From positions 1 through 63,205 of the forward strand of contig JAJQBK010000013.1 of the NCBI GenBank assembly GCA_021203305.1: a stretch of 63,205 nucleotides of DNA, given 5' to 3'. Under the pieces are notes generated by a model. The model had not been told where the DNA came from. It was given only the letters and a program-made list of their open reading frames with translations, and made no database searches. The stretch is from Lachnospiraceae bacterium (GTDB taxonomy: Bacteria > Bacillota > Clostridia > Lachnospirales > Lachnospiraceae). The first letter of the stretch is position 1. Each line of letters starts with the position of its first letter. Positions 36,858-45,739 of the stretch are shown here, in pieces. Both the position numbers and the translations under genes were made by a program.

Positions 36858-36915
36858 ATGTCAATACCTCCTTTTTCTGTTATGGGCGATAACACACTGC
36901 ATCTACTTTTCACGC

Positions 36916-36962
36916 AAAAAGGCGCGTCCCGTCCGTGGAAAATCCACGGGCGAAACACGCCT
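36916..36962 (-). terminator. Strong terminator/attenuator in the surface-protein leader
   Basis: On the minus strand two 19-nt arms pair with a single mismatch (starting GGCGTGTTTCGCC, ending GGGACGCGCC) around a 3-nt loop, followed by TTTTTG. It sits 59 nt before the ATG and downstream of a strong promoter, so transcripts must pass it to express the gene. A weak promoter (TTGCGT, 17 nt, TGTTAT) after it could also serve. Confidence 0.8.
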
Positions 36963-37014
36963 CGCAAAAGCGCTTTATTCTTTTCAGAGCAGCTTAAAAG
37001 AACAGACCTATCCC

Positions 37015-37053
<39 letters not shown>

Positions 37054-37056
37054 AAA

Positions 37057-37085
37057 ATTATGGCGGTAAATTTCATATTAGTCAA
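37057..37085 (-). promoter_or_regulatory. Promoter of the surface-protein gene
   Basis: Minus-strand TTGACT, 17-nt spacer, CATAAT, 42 nt after the end of the TetR frame. The tetranucleotide tract follows at once, then the hairpin terminator, then the RBS. Confidence 0.65.
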
Positions 37086-37126
37086 CCTCATTTGCTAAAT
37101 TTCCATGTTACTATTCACGTTGCTGT

Positions 37127-37821
37127 TCAAAGCTCCTGTAAACTTTCCCTCTGTTTTTCCAGATAGCGGAAGATACCGTCAACAGTTTCCTTCGCCACCC
37201 GCTTAAAGTCTATGGTTTTCACAAAGGCAATGGCCTCCTCGATCTTTTCATCCGGCACATAGTAGAGACGGAGCGTATTCTTAAGGAACGCCTCCACTTT
37301 CATATCCATGGAAACCCAGCTACTGCACGGGGTAATCATAAACCCCGCATGATCCCGCCCGTAGCGATCTCCAGCAGATAAAAGTCTTTGGTTTCCAGCT
37401 GCGGCAGCTGCTCTTTGAAAATAGCAGCCACCTTTTCCGTGACCTTCTCCTGTATCAAAGCAGATGTCTTTGGCAGGGAGTATGCGTTGTAATACACATC
37501 TTTGAGGTTATCATTCAGCTCCACGATATAAAGCTGCAATACCGTTTCCGCGGCATACATCAGAATTTTATCGTCCGTCTTTCCCGCAACCAGCTTTTCC
37601 GAAACCGCAAACTGCTGATCCAGGACGAGGCCCACCAGCTCATACAGCACGTCCTCCTTGGTTCTGAACTGTCCGGTGATTGCTCCCGTGCTGATGCCGA
37701 GCTTCGTAACCAGATACTTTACCGTGGTATTCGTGAAGCCTTTCTCCAAAAAGCTCTCCGCCGCGCCATTGATGATAATCTGTTTATGCAGTTCTCTCTT
37801 TTCCCGCGTAACCTTTGCCAT
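37127..37821 (-). pseudogene. TetR-family regulator split by a frameshift
   Basis: The first 161 codons (37821-37336) give a TetR HTH (FLEKGFTNTTVKYLVTKLGI, then STGAITGQFRTKEDVLYEL) and most of the ligand domain, ending GGIMRGL-stop. The remaining 70 codons (37339-37127, MITPCSSW...VDGIFRYLEKQRES) continue the same family in another frame. One added T at 'GGGTTTATGATT' would join them. The alternative is two coupled products, since TGA and ATG overlap as ATGA. It precedes the surface-protein promoter on the same strand. Confidence 0.7.
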
Positions 37822-38220
37822 TTTTCGCTCCCCTTTTTCAGTGCGTTGCCGTAGGTTGAAAAGTTGTCCTGTCCGAATTTATTCAGGATATATTTTCATT
37901 TCCCATGTGCAGTATAGCAGATGCATTTCGGATTTGCAATAGTTCCGGGAAAATTTACAAAAAACAAAAATAAGTTACTTTTCAAAATAATCTATTTTAA
38001 GGGAACCGCATTCCAAAATCAGACAGGCAAGGGATTCACCCTATGTCTGCCTGTTTTTGTCTGTTTCAGTTTTATATCAGAGATGCAACTTCCAAAATGA
38101 TTGTTAGAAACCGCAAACTGGTCAGGCGCAGTGGACGTATTTGCAGATTGCCAGCTCAAACGGACACCTGTGCCATATTCGGCCCAGATTCCAAAATTAC
38201 GGCAAAAAATCGCAATACTG
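37822..38220. other. Gap between the TetR gene and abiEii
   Basis: Holds the TetR promoter at 37911-37939 and, at about 38022-38060, a hairpin ACAGGCA/TGCCTGT with inner AGGG/CCCT, followed by a T run. That hairpin may terminate transcripts across the gap. The bases 38061-38220 show no gene or repeat I recognise. Confidence 0.5.
37911..37939 (-). promoter_or_regulatory. Promoter of the TetR gene
   Basis: Minus-strand TTGCAA, 17-nt spacer, TATACT, about 90 nt before the TetR ATG. Confidence 0.7.
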
Positions 38221-39060
38221 TCACTTTGCCATGTCGTACAAATTCCGGACAGCCGACATCACATCCGTCCATTCTATATCTGATGCGTATGAAAATTTCT
38301 TCTGGTAAGACTTCCATAATTTCTGCATGACAGGGCTTGCCTCCACTTCCTTCAGGATTTCATCTCCCTCCAGAAGCATATGTTCTGACTGCCGCTTATG
38401 GCTTGTAGCGGCTAATGCCTGCCGGAGTGTATCTGCATCCAGCGTATCCTGATACATACTGCTCAATATGTACATATCGTAGAAATCCCTCATGCGGGTG
38501 TTGGTGGTCGTTCTGGAAATGGCACTTTCCAGTTTTTCAGCCAGAACGGTTTCCAGATTGTATGCCCACAAGGAAATCGAGCGATCTTCGAGCATCAGTT
38601 TAAAACGATACTGAACCGCTCTGGGTGTTATGACATCCCCGATTGATATGTCAATCTTAATCGGTGTCACTGTCCCGTCAAAAGCCGCGGACATGCTTAC
38701 CCTCACGCCGGGATATTCTGCTTCGTCCATGATGTCGGAAATACTTTTTACCTGAAAGCTCACGCCATCATCAACCGGAATCTGGAGAATCCCGTCAACG
38801 ATTGTCTCAATGGTTTCCCTGTTCAAAGTCGCATCCCTTACGGTTGCGTCCAAATCCATTGTTGAACGTGCATCCAGGCCCACCATGGCAGTGACCAGCA
38901 TCCCACCTTTTAAAATGAATTTGTCCCTGTACTCGGATAGCGAAATCCGTTCGAGGAACCGCTCCATCATATAATTTCTCATCAGGACCTGTGCATCTGC
39001 TGATTTCTTCTTTGACAGGTTGCGGATCAGGTCTTTTAACTGCTTTGATGTCTTAATCAT
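38221..39060 (-). CDS. abiEii: AbiEii/AbiGii-type nucleotidyltransferase toxin
   Basis: 279 residues of the DUF1814/AbiEii family, the toxin of a type IV toxin-antitoxin and phage abortive-infection system. The fold's motifs are visible: KGGMLV, ARSTMDLDAT (acidic pair), IKIDISIGDVI, and AEKLESAISRTTTNTRMRDF with the Lys and the family DxxD-like end. It overlaps abiEi by 4 nt (ATGA). Related enzymes add nucleotides to tRNA acceptor ends. Confidence 0.88.
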   Translation of the reverse strand: MIKTSKQLKDLIRNLSKKKSADAQVLMRNYMMERFLERISLSEYRDKFILKGGMLVTAMVGLDARSTMDLDATVRDATLNRETIETIVDGILQIPVDDGVSFQVKSISDIMDEAEYPGVRVSMSAAFDGTVTPIKIDISIGDVITPRAVQYRFKLMLEDRSISLWAYNLETVLAEKLESAISRTTTNTRMRDFYDMYILSSMYQDTLDADTLRQALAATSHKRQSEHMLLEGDEILKEVEASPVMQKLWKSYQKKFSYASDIEWTDVMSAVRNLYDMAK

Positions 39061-39650
39061 AGAAGCACCTCCAGATACTGCCTTAAAATCTTTTCAACCC
39101 GGAACATCCGGGCATAATTCATTAAATTCCTCAGATTCTTATCTTTGCGTTGGGCGTACTGCTTCAACGCATCCTGATACGTCTGCATTTCAATATGGTT
39201 CCGGCTGCGGATTAAATCACAGATGGTGCGTTCCATATCGTAAACAGGGACCAAATGCCCAAATGGTGTTTTCAGGGATGTAACCCCAATCCCATGCAGC
39301 TCCTTTTTTACTGTATATACTGAGACGCCTTCTTCTTTCAGGCCGCTGGTATTATAACCTCTTTTTACCGTGGCCGAATATGGGAACGGCTCCCGGTCTG
39401 TCAGATCATGAAAGAACAGGGCTGTTTCATGGGAAAAAACAAGCTGACCATATCGTAAATGGAGCAGATAAAGTGTATCCGTCCAACTGTCATCAGACAC
39501 ATAAATCCCATGCGCCGCCTGTTTTAAATCTTTTGATTTCACATAATCATAAAAAACCGGCTTTGAAATCCCCATCTCCACGACCTCTGAGGTCCGGAGG
39601 ATGCCATTGTTTTTTCCCAATGCAGTATCCAATAACTCACGCTGCGTCAT
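39057..39650 (-). CDS. abiEi: AbiEi-type antitoxin
   Basis: 197 residues: an N-terminal winged helix (GILRTSEVVEMGISKPVFYD) and a C-terminal antitoxin domain with the conserved GHLVPVYDMERTICDLIRSR. AbiEi proteins bind their promoter and silence the toxin transcriptionally. I begin at ATG 39650, eight bases after GGAAG; a GTG six codons earlier lies before the SD. Confidence 0.88.
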   Translation of the reverse strand: MTQRELLDTALGKNNGILRTSEVVEMGISKPVFYDYVKSKDLKQAAHGIYVSDDSWTDTLYLLHLRYGQLVFSHETALFFHDLTDREPFPYSATVKRGYNTSGLKEEGVSVYTVKKELHGIGVTSLKTPFGHLVPVYDMERTICDLIRSRNHIEMQTYQDALKQYAQRKDKNLRNLMNYARMFRVEKILRQYLEVLL

Positions 39651-39674
39651 GCTGTCACTTCCTTTCACGCTACT

Positions 39675-39703
39675 ATTATAAATAAATGTAGCATTAAAGT
39701 AAA
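39675..39703 (-). promoter_or_regulatory. Promoter of abiEi-abiEii
   Basis: Minus-strand TTTACT, 17-nt spacer, TATAAT, about 20 nt before the abiEi RBS. I do not see a long inverted repeat at it, though AbiEi usually autoregulates. Confidence 0.65.
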
Positions 39704-39786
39704 GAAAAAGAGTTTAAAATACCAATGGCTATATCTAAAATTTCACTTTCTCAACCATTAGTTTCAAATTCTCAATTTTGCCTCCA

Positions 39787-39815
39787 TTGTATACAACCAA
39801 TAATTGTGATATGCT
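39787..39815 (+). promoter_or_regulatory. Promoter of the XRE/ABC exporter pair with a palindrome on the -35
   Basis: TTGTAT, 17-nt spacer, TATGCT. The -35 box is the first half of the perfect palindrome TTGTATACAA (39787-39796), which could be an operator for the XRE protein. ATG lies about 30 nt downstream after GGAGG. Confidence 0.5.
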
Positions 39816-39845
39816 TCAATCATCGGTTGACACGGAGGTGTTTTT

Positions 39846-40709
39846 ATGATTATCGGTGATAAAATATCAGAACTGAGAAAAGAAAAGGGCATGACCCAGG
39901 AGCAGCTGGGCGCGCTGGTGGGTGTTTCTTCCCAGGCGGTCAGCAAGTGGGAGAACGGCGGCACGCCGGACGTGGAGCTTCTGCCTCTGATCGCGGATGT
40001 GCTGGGGGTGAGCCTGGACGGACTGTTCGGCAGGGATGAGAAGCCGGGGACGGATATGAGCCAGACCCTCGTTAAGTATCTGCTGAGCTTCCCATCCAGG
40101 ACACGAATGAAAGAACTGTATGACCTTCTGATTTCTTCCATGTCCGGAATGGATTTTAAATTTGACCTGTCAGAAGAAATGGAAAAAGTCCTCCATGTCA
40201 TGGATACCGCTTTCATAAAAGATACGCAGACCGGGGAAACCGCCTGGCTGCGTTCCACGCAGGCGGATGACGACGGAATTCTGCTGACCGTGAGCGCGGA
40301 GGATTTCCCGCTGTATCTGCTGCTGCCGGAGCCGGAAGGAGGTTACAGGCAAAATCTCGCCCCCATCGAGGACTATCAGAAGCTCTTTTCCCTGCTGGGG
40401 CGGGAAAACGCCCTGAAGCTGCTTTTCTGGATTGCCGGCAGGAGGCAGAGCTCCTACATTTTCGCGTCAGCCGTCTCGGAAGGAAGCGGCGTCCCCATTG
40501 AGGAAACAGACCGTCTGCTGGAGGAGCTGAAGGACCTGGGGCTGGTCTACTCCATCGACGTGGAGACGGAAGCCGGGGACACAAAGGCCTGGCAGCTTCG
40601 AAACAGTGAGGCGTTGCTGCCTTTCCTGTATTTTGCGCGCTGGCTGATGGAGAAAAGCAATCTGTATTTATATACCTGGATTCAGAGGAGAAAACCATGG
40701 CTGTCTTAA
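39846..40709 (+). CDS. XRE-family transcriptional regulator with C-terminal winged-helix-like domain
   Basis: 287 residues. N-terminal HTH at about 5-60 (ISELRKEKGMTQEQLGALVG, then SQAVSKWENGGTPDVEL). The middle is acidic, and the C-terminal third (IFASAVSEGSGVPIEETDRL, then LEELKDLGLV) looks like an ArsR-type winged helix. It probably controls the ABC exporter whose start lies 13 nt inside its end. Confidence 0.8.
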   Translation: MIIGDKISELRKEKGMTQEQLGALVGVSSQAVSKWENGGTPDVELLPLIADVLGVSLDGLFGRDEKPGTDMSQTLVKYLLSFPSRTRMKELYDLLISSMSGMDFKFDLSEEMEKVLHVMDTAFIKDTQTGETAWLRSTQADDDGILLTVSAEDFPLYLLLPEPEGGYRQNLAPIEDYQKLFSLLGRENALKLLFWIAGRRQSSYIFASAVSEGSGVPIEETDRLLEELKDLGLVYSIDVETEAGDTKAWQLRNSEALLPFLYFARWLMEKSNLYLYTWIQRRKPWLS

Positions 40710-42478
40710 AAACAAAACACTTAAAATCCGAATCTGTCAAAGGCATGTCCCTGAAAATCAAACCGCTAAAAGCCGCTCCCGCCGCCGGGGAATTTTTCCG
40801 CGCCTTTTACCAGGGGAACCGGCTGCTGTACGCCGCTGTCACAGTGCTGGACACATACTACAATTTTCTCCTGATTTTAATCTCTGTCACGCTCGGCGAT
40901 CTGATGGACCTCGCGGTGGACGGCACCATGCCCATGTTTTTCAAAAGCTGCGTCATGGTTGCGCTCTTTCTCATCCTCAACTTCACCATCGACGCTTTCT
41001 CCGAACGTCTGCGCAGTCGTTTTCTGGAACGCGCCATGCGCCAGTATAAAGAAAAAGCCTTTGAAAAGCTGACTTTGAAAAGCATTTCCGCTTTTTCCAG
41101 GGAAAGCACCGGCCGCTACCTGTCCGTCTTAAATAATGACACCTCTGTCATTGAGAGCAATTACTTAATCAGCAGCTTCCGCCTGGTACAGATGTGCGGA
41201 CGCTTTGTGATTACCCTCTGCGTCCTGATTCACTACAATCTGTTCCTGACGCTTTTCGCCATAGCCTTGTGCGTTCTGCCGCTGGCGATCATGCTGCTGA
41301 TGGGCGGAGAACTGACAAAGCGCGAGCAGAAGCTGAGCAATCAGAATGAGCGGTTTGTGGCCTTCCTGCAGGATCTGCTGAAGGGCTTTTCCGTCATCAA
41401 GAGTTTTCAGGCGGAAGGGCGCGTACAGGCCCTGTTTTCCGTGGAAAACCGTGATCTGGAGGACGTGAAATTTTCCCGCAGATGGTACCGGAAGCTGTTA
41501 AACGCCTCAGCCTTCTCCGCCTCCCTGCTCATGCAGTGCGGCGTCATGCTGGCGGCGGTAGCGCTGGCCATGCGGGGGGAGCTGAGCGTCGGCACGGTTG
41601 TCATCTTTATCAACTGCTGCAATTATCTGATGGAGCCCATCCAGACCGTCCCCCAGGACTGGGCAGACCTCAGGGCGGCCAGAGGGCTGGTGGAAAAGAT
41701 GGCGCAAATCGCGGAGGAAAATGTGCGGGAAGGCGCGGACCGCGCCGCGGACGGCTTTCATAACGCGCTTGCTCTGCGGGATGTGTCCTTCGGATACGAG
41801 CCGGAGAAGGCGGTTTTAAAGGACGTCTCCCTGACGCTTTATCCCGGACAGAAATACGCGCTGGTCGGCACCTCCGGCAGCGGCAAGTCCACATTGCTTC
41901 AGCTGCTGATGGGCGCGAACTCCGACTACAGCGGCTCCATCCTGCTCGATGACCGGGAGTTAAAGGGAATCAACGCGGACAGCCTGTATGATGTGATGAG
42001 CCTGATCGGGCAGGATGTCTTTTTATTCAACGACACAATCCGCAATAACATCACCATGTTCGGGGACTTCCCCGCCGAAAGGGTGACCACCGTGATCCGG
42101 CAGGCCGGCCTGTCAGAGCTGATTGCGGAGCGGGGAGCGGATTATCTGTGCGGGGAGAATGGCTCGGGGCTTTCCGGCGGCGAGCGCCAGCGCATCGCCA
42201 TTGCCCGGGCCCTGCTGCGCAGAACCCCCATTCTTCTGGTAGATGAGGCCACCGCGGCTCTGGACGCTGAAACCGCCCACAGCGTCAGCGAGGCCATCCT
42301 GCATCTGCCGGAGGTTTCCTCCATCACCGTCACCCACCGCCTGGAGGAGAGCCTCTTATGCCAGTATGACCGGATTTTTGTCATGAAGGGCGGACGGCTG
42401 GCGGAGCAGGGGGATTTTGAAGATCTGATGGAGAAGAGAGGGTTGTTCTATTCTTTATATACCGTAGCCAATACGTGA
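40697..42478 (+). CDS. ABC exporter (fused permease and ATPase)
   Basis: 593 residues: an N-terminal transmembrane domain of about six helices (50-330), and an ATPase with Walker A GTSGSGKS at about 391-398, Q-loop LIGQDVFLFND, signature LSGGERQR and Walker B ILLVDEATAALDAE. Homo- or heterodimeric half-transporter of the multidrug/peptide type; only one half is encoded here. GAGGAG precedes ATG, which overlaps the regulator by 13 nt. Substrate unknown. Confidence 0.85.
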   Translation: MAVLKTKHLKSESVKGMSLKIKPLKAAPAAGEFFRAFYQGNRLLYAAVTVLDTYYNFLLILISVTLGDLMDLAVDGTMPMFFKSCVMVALFLILNFTIDAFSERLRSRFLERAMRQYKEKAFEKLTLKSISAFSRESTGRYLSVLNNDTSVIESNYLISSFRLVQMCGRFVITLCVLIHYNLFLTLFAIALCVLPLAIMLLMGGELTKREQKLSNQNERFVAFLQDLLKGFSVIKSFQAEGRVQALFSVENRDLEDVKFSRRWYRKLLNASAFSASLLMQCGVMLAAVALAMRGELSVGTVVIFINCCNYLMEPIQTVPQDWADLRAARGLVEKMAQIAEENVREGADRAADGFHNALALRDVSFGYEPEKAVLKDVSLTLYPGQKYALVGTSGSGKSTLLQLLMGANSDYSGSILLDDRELKGINADSLYDVMSLIGQDVFLFNDTIRNNITMFGDFPAERVTTVIRQAGLSELIAERGADYLCGENGSGLSGGERQRIAIARALLRRTPILLVDEATAALDAETAHSVSEAILHLPEVSSITVTHRLEESLLCQYDRIFVMKGGRLAEQGDFEDLMEKRGLFYSLYTVANT

Positions 42479-42575
42479 CGGGTTTATCCCTTCCCGGCCA
42501 AAGAGTATCCTTCCTGCTGACAAGCCAATTCCGGACTCGCACTGTTTAGAAATATATACCACCAGATTACTCACG

Positions 42576-42609
42576 AAAAAGCACGGCTCTTCGCAGAGCC
42601 GTGCTTTTT
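42576..42609. terminator. Bidirectional terminator between the exporter and tldE
   Basis: AAAAAGCACGGCTCT, TCGC loop, AGAGCCGTGCTTTTT: a perfect 15-bp hairpin with A and T runs, ending both convergent units. Confidence 0.9.
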
Positions 42610-42664
42610 GATTCTCTTTCACTATCCACTAAGGAACTGGCTGCACTTCTTTATCACGCGCCCT

Positions 42665-43945
42665 TCAGCACCCCGCCACATTCACGTTTTTGAGCATAAC
42701 CGCTTTCGGGCCGGCAAACTTCGAGGTGTCCTGGGTTTCTTTGGAAAACGCGAAATCTTTCTGCGCCTCAAAAATGCTGCCGTTGACGGAGCCGCCGGTG
42801 ACCGGAGTGACCTTCTCTCCATCGTTCAGGTAAGCCAGACGAATCTCTCCGCCGAAATGCCCGCTCATGAAATCCATCTGGAAATCCGAGAAATTCACCA
42901 CATACAGGCCGGGCCGCTTTTTCATCTCCTCAAAGCTTTCCTCCCCGGGCGCGCAGGAAATCTTCCTGTACTGCCCCGTAGCGGGCACATTCAGATAATA
43001 AGCGAACCGCACTGTGGCCTGAATATTCTGAAAGACTCCATCGGTAATGCATGACAGCCGCTTCATGGGAATCCCTTCTATGCTGTACGGCACCGTGGGC
43101 ATATAGTCCAGATCCAGGAGATTCCCCGTCACCTCTCCCGGCTCTCCCTGCACAAAATCCCCGGTCTTATAATCCGAATAGTGCTGGTAAATCAGGCTGC
43201 CGTCGCTCCTGTCCTTATAAAAATCAAAGATGGTCGCCGCGTATTCATCCGAAAGGATGACGTCATAGACTCCGGTAGCCGGAGCGGTCCTCGCCACAGC
43301 CCTGTCCTTTGTCATCTTCAGGGTTTCCTTCACCATCTCCGTCAGCCCGTCCGTATTTAAATAATCATAGGAAAAATGCCGGTGGGTCTCCACGTCCTGG
43401 GGTTCTTTGCACTGAACCACAAACTCTCCGTTGACATTATACTTGACGTAGCTGACGTCCACTCCTTTGGAGTTGATAATGCGGCAGCTGTTTTTCTCCA
43501 CGAAAAGCTCCGCGGAATTTAAAAATGCCTTTTCCTGGTCATCAGCCAGAAACAGCGCTTTCACCATTGTCCCGGCGCCCTGTTCCAATGACATCTGTGT
43601 CATGTCGCTTTCCACTGTGACGCATTCTTCCTTTGTGCCCGTGGGAAGCTCATAGTATGGATTGGCCACAAAACCGGCGGCAAGGTATGCTTTCTGACAC
43701 TTTCCCGCAATTTCCGCCTCCGCAGCGGCAGGCTCCACCACAAAGCCTGACTCGCCCTTGCAGCGCACGCCGTCCTTCTCAAAATCCCTGTAGACCGTGA
43801 CGGAGCAGCTTCCCACATTTTCCGCCCGCCTCATGTCCAGATTCTTTTTGATAAAAAATAACTCCACTGTTTCCTTTTGGGTATCATACAGCAGATAATC
43901 GGAAATCTGCTGCTCCTTTAACACCTTCAAAATCTTATCAATCAT
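42665..43945 (-). CDS. TldE/PmbA-like metalloprotease partner
   Basis: 426 residues of the TldD/PmbA (U62) family. It lacks the HExxxH of TldD, as TldE subunits do; the family C-terminal GGSVNGSIFEAQKDFAFSKE is present. With TldD it forms a heterodimeric protease that degrades unfolded or leader peptides. Start taken at ATG 43945 (MIDKILKV), six bases after GGGA; upstream in-frame codons to 44053 lack an RBS. Second gene after tldD. Confidence 0.8.
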   Translation of the reverse strand: MIDKILKVLKEQQISDYLLYDTQKETVELFFIKKNLDMRRAENVGSCSVTVYRDFEKDGVRCKGESGFVVEPAAAEAEIAGKCQKAYLAAGFVANPYYELPTGTKEECVTVESDMTQMSLEQGAGTMVKALFLADDQEKAFLNSAELFVEKNSCRIINSKGVDVSYVKYNVNGEFVVQCKEPQDVETHRHFSYDYLNTDGLTEMVKETLKMTKDRAVARTAPATGVYDVILSDEYAATIFDFYKDRSDGSLIYQHYSDYKTGDFVQGEPGEVTGNLLDLDYMPTVPYSIEGIPMKRLSCITDGVFQNIQATVRFAYYLNVPATGQYRKISCAPGEESFEEMKKRPGLYVVNFSDFQMDFMSGHFGGEIRLAYLNDGEKVTPVTGGSVNGSIFEAQKDFAFSKETQDTSKFAGPKAVMLKNVNVAGC

Positions 43946-44180
43946 AATCATTCCCATTCTGCCGTTAATCCGACGCTTTTTCCACATCCTGTGGTGTGAA
44001 ATTTTCCTCACCCATTCATTTTGTTTGTCTGAGCATCCTGGCTTATACTTCACATGTCGACCAGGCTATAGTACCGGTTTCGAACCAACTGACCATTTTG
44101 CCGGTCTGCTTTCCCGATAATACAACGGTTTCAAAATAACCATAATTTCTGCCAATCTGTTTCGTGACGACATTTCAGGC

Positions 44181-45614
44181 CTACCCAAGCCGAATTCTTG
44201 CCTTAATATAAGGGCCTCCGTCGGACACCTTGACCCACTCCTTATAGCCCTTGCCGCAGAAGCCGGAGCCGCAAAGCTCGACCTTGTCGGACATCATGGT
44301 GATGGATTTCAGCAGATCCGGTACATAGCCCGTCAGCACCACCGGGGAATAGATTTTACCGGTCAGTTTGCCGTCCTTAATCTCCCGGGCGATATTGACC
44401 ATCATCTGAATGCCCCAGTTCTTTGGGTCCTCCATGCCGCTGGAGGCGTCGTCCAGCAAAAAGCCGTAGTCAATAGAGGCAATCATGTCCTCCACCCTGT
44501 CCTTCCCCGGCTCAAACCAGGTGTTGGTCATGCGGGTGTAGGCCTTGCGCCTGTAGCTCTCCCTTCTGCCGTTGCCGGTGGGCGTTGTACCCAGGCACAT
44601 GGCGGACTGGGCGTCGGAGATGCCAGTCTGCAGTACACCGTCTTTAATAATGATGGTATCCGTGGAGAGGATTCCCTCATCGTCAAAGAAGTAGCTGGCG
44701 GTCTCCAGGAGGCTGTCCATGGACGCGCCGTCATGCATGGTCAGCAAAGGAGAGGCCACATATTCGCCAACGCAGGACTTAGCCAGCGCCCGGTCCTTCA
44801 CAAACATATCCATCTCCACGCCATGCCCGAAGGCCTCATGGGCGATCATCCCGGTCACAGGGGGCGTGCAGATGCAGTCGTACTCCCCGGGAATCATGGG
44901 CTCCGCCTCCAGCAGATCCACCGCGTTCTTCCCGATTCTGTCAATTGCGCCGCCCATGGCATCCAGCAGCTCCACGCCGCCTAGTTTGGAAAAGCCCTGG
45001 TAGCTGTACTTCACCTGCCGATCTTTTTGTACAGCAATCATCATACTGCCGTTGGTCCACATCACATTCTGTTCCATATCCCTGTTCGGAGACAGAAACA
45101 GCTTGGAATATTTCTGGTAATTTAATGACACGCTGCCCTGAATCACTCTCCCGTCATAAGCCATGCACTGGTCCTTTAACGAGCCAAGGCTGCGCAGGAT
45201 TTCCTCATCTCCCAGTTCCGGGGCGTCCGTCTCATATTCAGTGCTTTCCGCGAACACACAGGGCTCATCCGCCAGGATTTTATACTGGCTTAAGGACTCC
45301 ACGCCCTCACAGTCTTTGAGAGCCGTCACCGCCCTCAGATGCTCCAGAATATCCTCCAGATTCTCCTCCGAAACATCATTGAAGGAATATTCCCCATAAG
45401 CCTGGCCGTCATAAGCCTTGATCACAAAGCCCCTGCCGGAAAGCAGCCCGTCCTCCCCCATGCTTGTCACAGAGTTCGTTACCCGATACGACTCCGACTG
45501 CGCGTCCACCGCAAGGATGGAGGCGTAAGAGTATTCCCGCAAAACCCAGTTCAAAAGTTTCCTTAACAGAGGCTTAACGCCCTGTAAATATGCGCTTGAT
45601 TCTACCTTTTTCAT
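44181..45614 (-). CDS. tldD: TldD-like zinc metalloprotease
   Basis: 477 residues of the U62 family. HEAFGHGVEMD (residues about 257-267) supplies the HExxxH zinc site; the third ligand should be the Cys in the C-terminal GSGFCGKGYKEWVKVSDGGP. Acts with TldE, encoded just downstream after a 235-nt gap (counting from my tldE start) in which I see no gene. Such pairs mature ribosomally made peptides or clear protein fragments. Confidence 0.88.
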   Translation of the reverse strand: MKKVESSAYLQGVKPLLRKLLNWVLREYSYASILAVDAQSESYRVTNSVTSMGEDGLLSGRGFVIKAYDGQAYGEYSFNDVSEENLEDILEHLRAVTALKDCEGVESLSQYKILADEPCVFAESTEYETDAPELGDEEILRSLGSLKDQCMAYDGRVIQGSVSLNYQKYSKLFLSPNRDMEQNVMWTNGSMMIAVQKDRQVKYSYQGFSKLGGVELLDAMGGAIDRIGKNAVDLLEAEPMIPGEYDCICTPPVTGMIAHEAFGHGVEMDMFVKDRALAKSCVGEYVASPLLTMHDGASMDSLLETASYFFDDEGILSTDTIIIKDGVLQTGISDAQSAMCLGTTPTGNGRRESYRRKAYTRMTNTWFEPGKDRVEDMIASIDYGFLLDDASSGMEDPKNWGIQMMVNIAREIKDGKLTGKIYSPVVLTGYVPDLLKSITMMSDKVELCGSGFCGKGYKEWVKVSDGGPYIKARIRLG

Positions 45615-45739
45615 ATCTTCCTTCCTAAATAAAACTGTATCCTCTAAAATATTTTTTACAAATATGAGTTCTCGAAATCTGCAATCTACATCCGCTTATT
45701 CCTCTATAAACCGCTGCAAGTGCCTTTCGCCGCTCCCCT

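Noticed and set aside
37107-37118. GTTACTATTCAC, identical to the first 12 bases of the MITE end
   Set aside because: The match stops there and no partner end or target duplication is nearby, so it may be chance or a solo relic.
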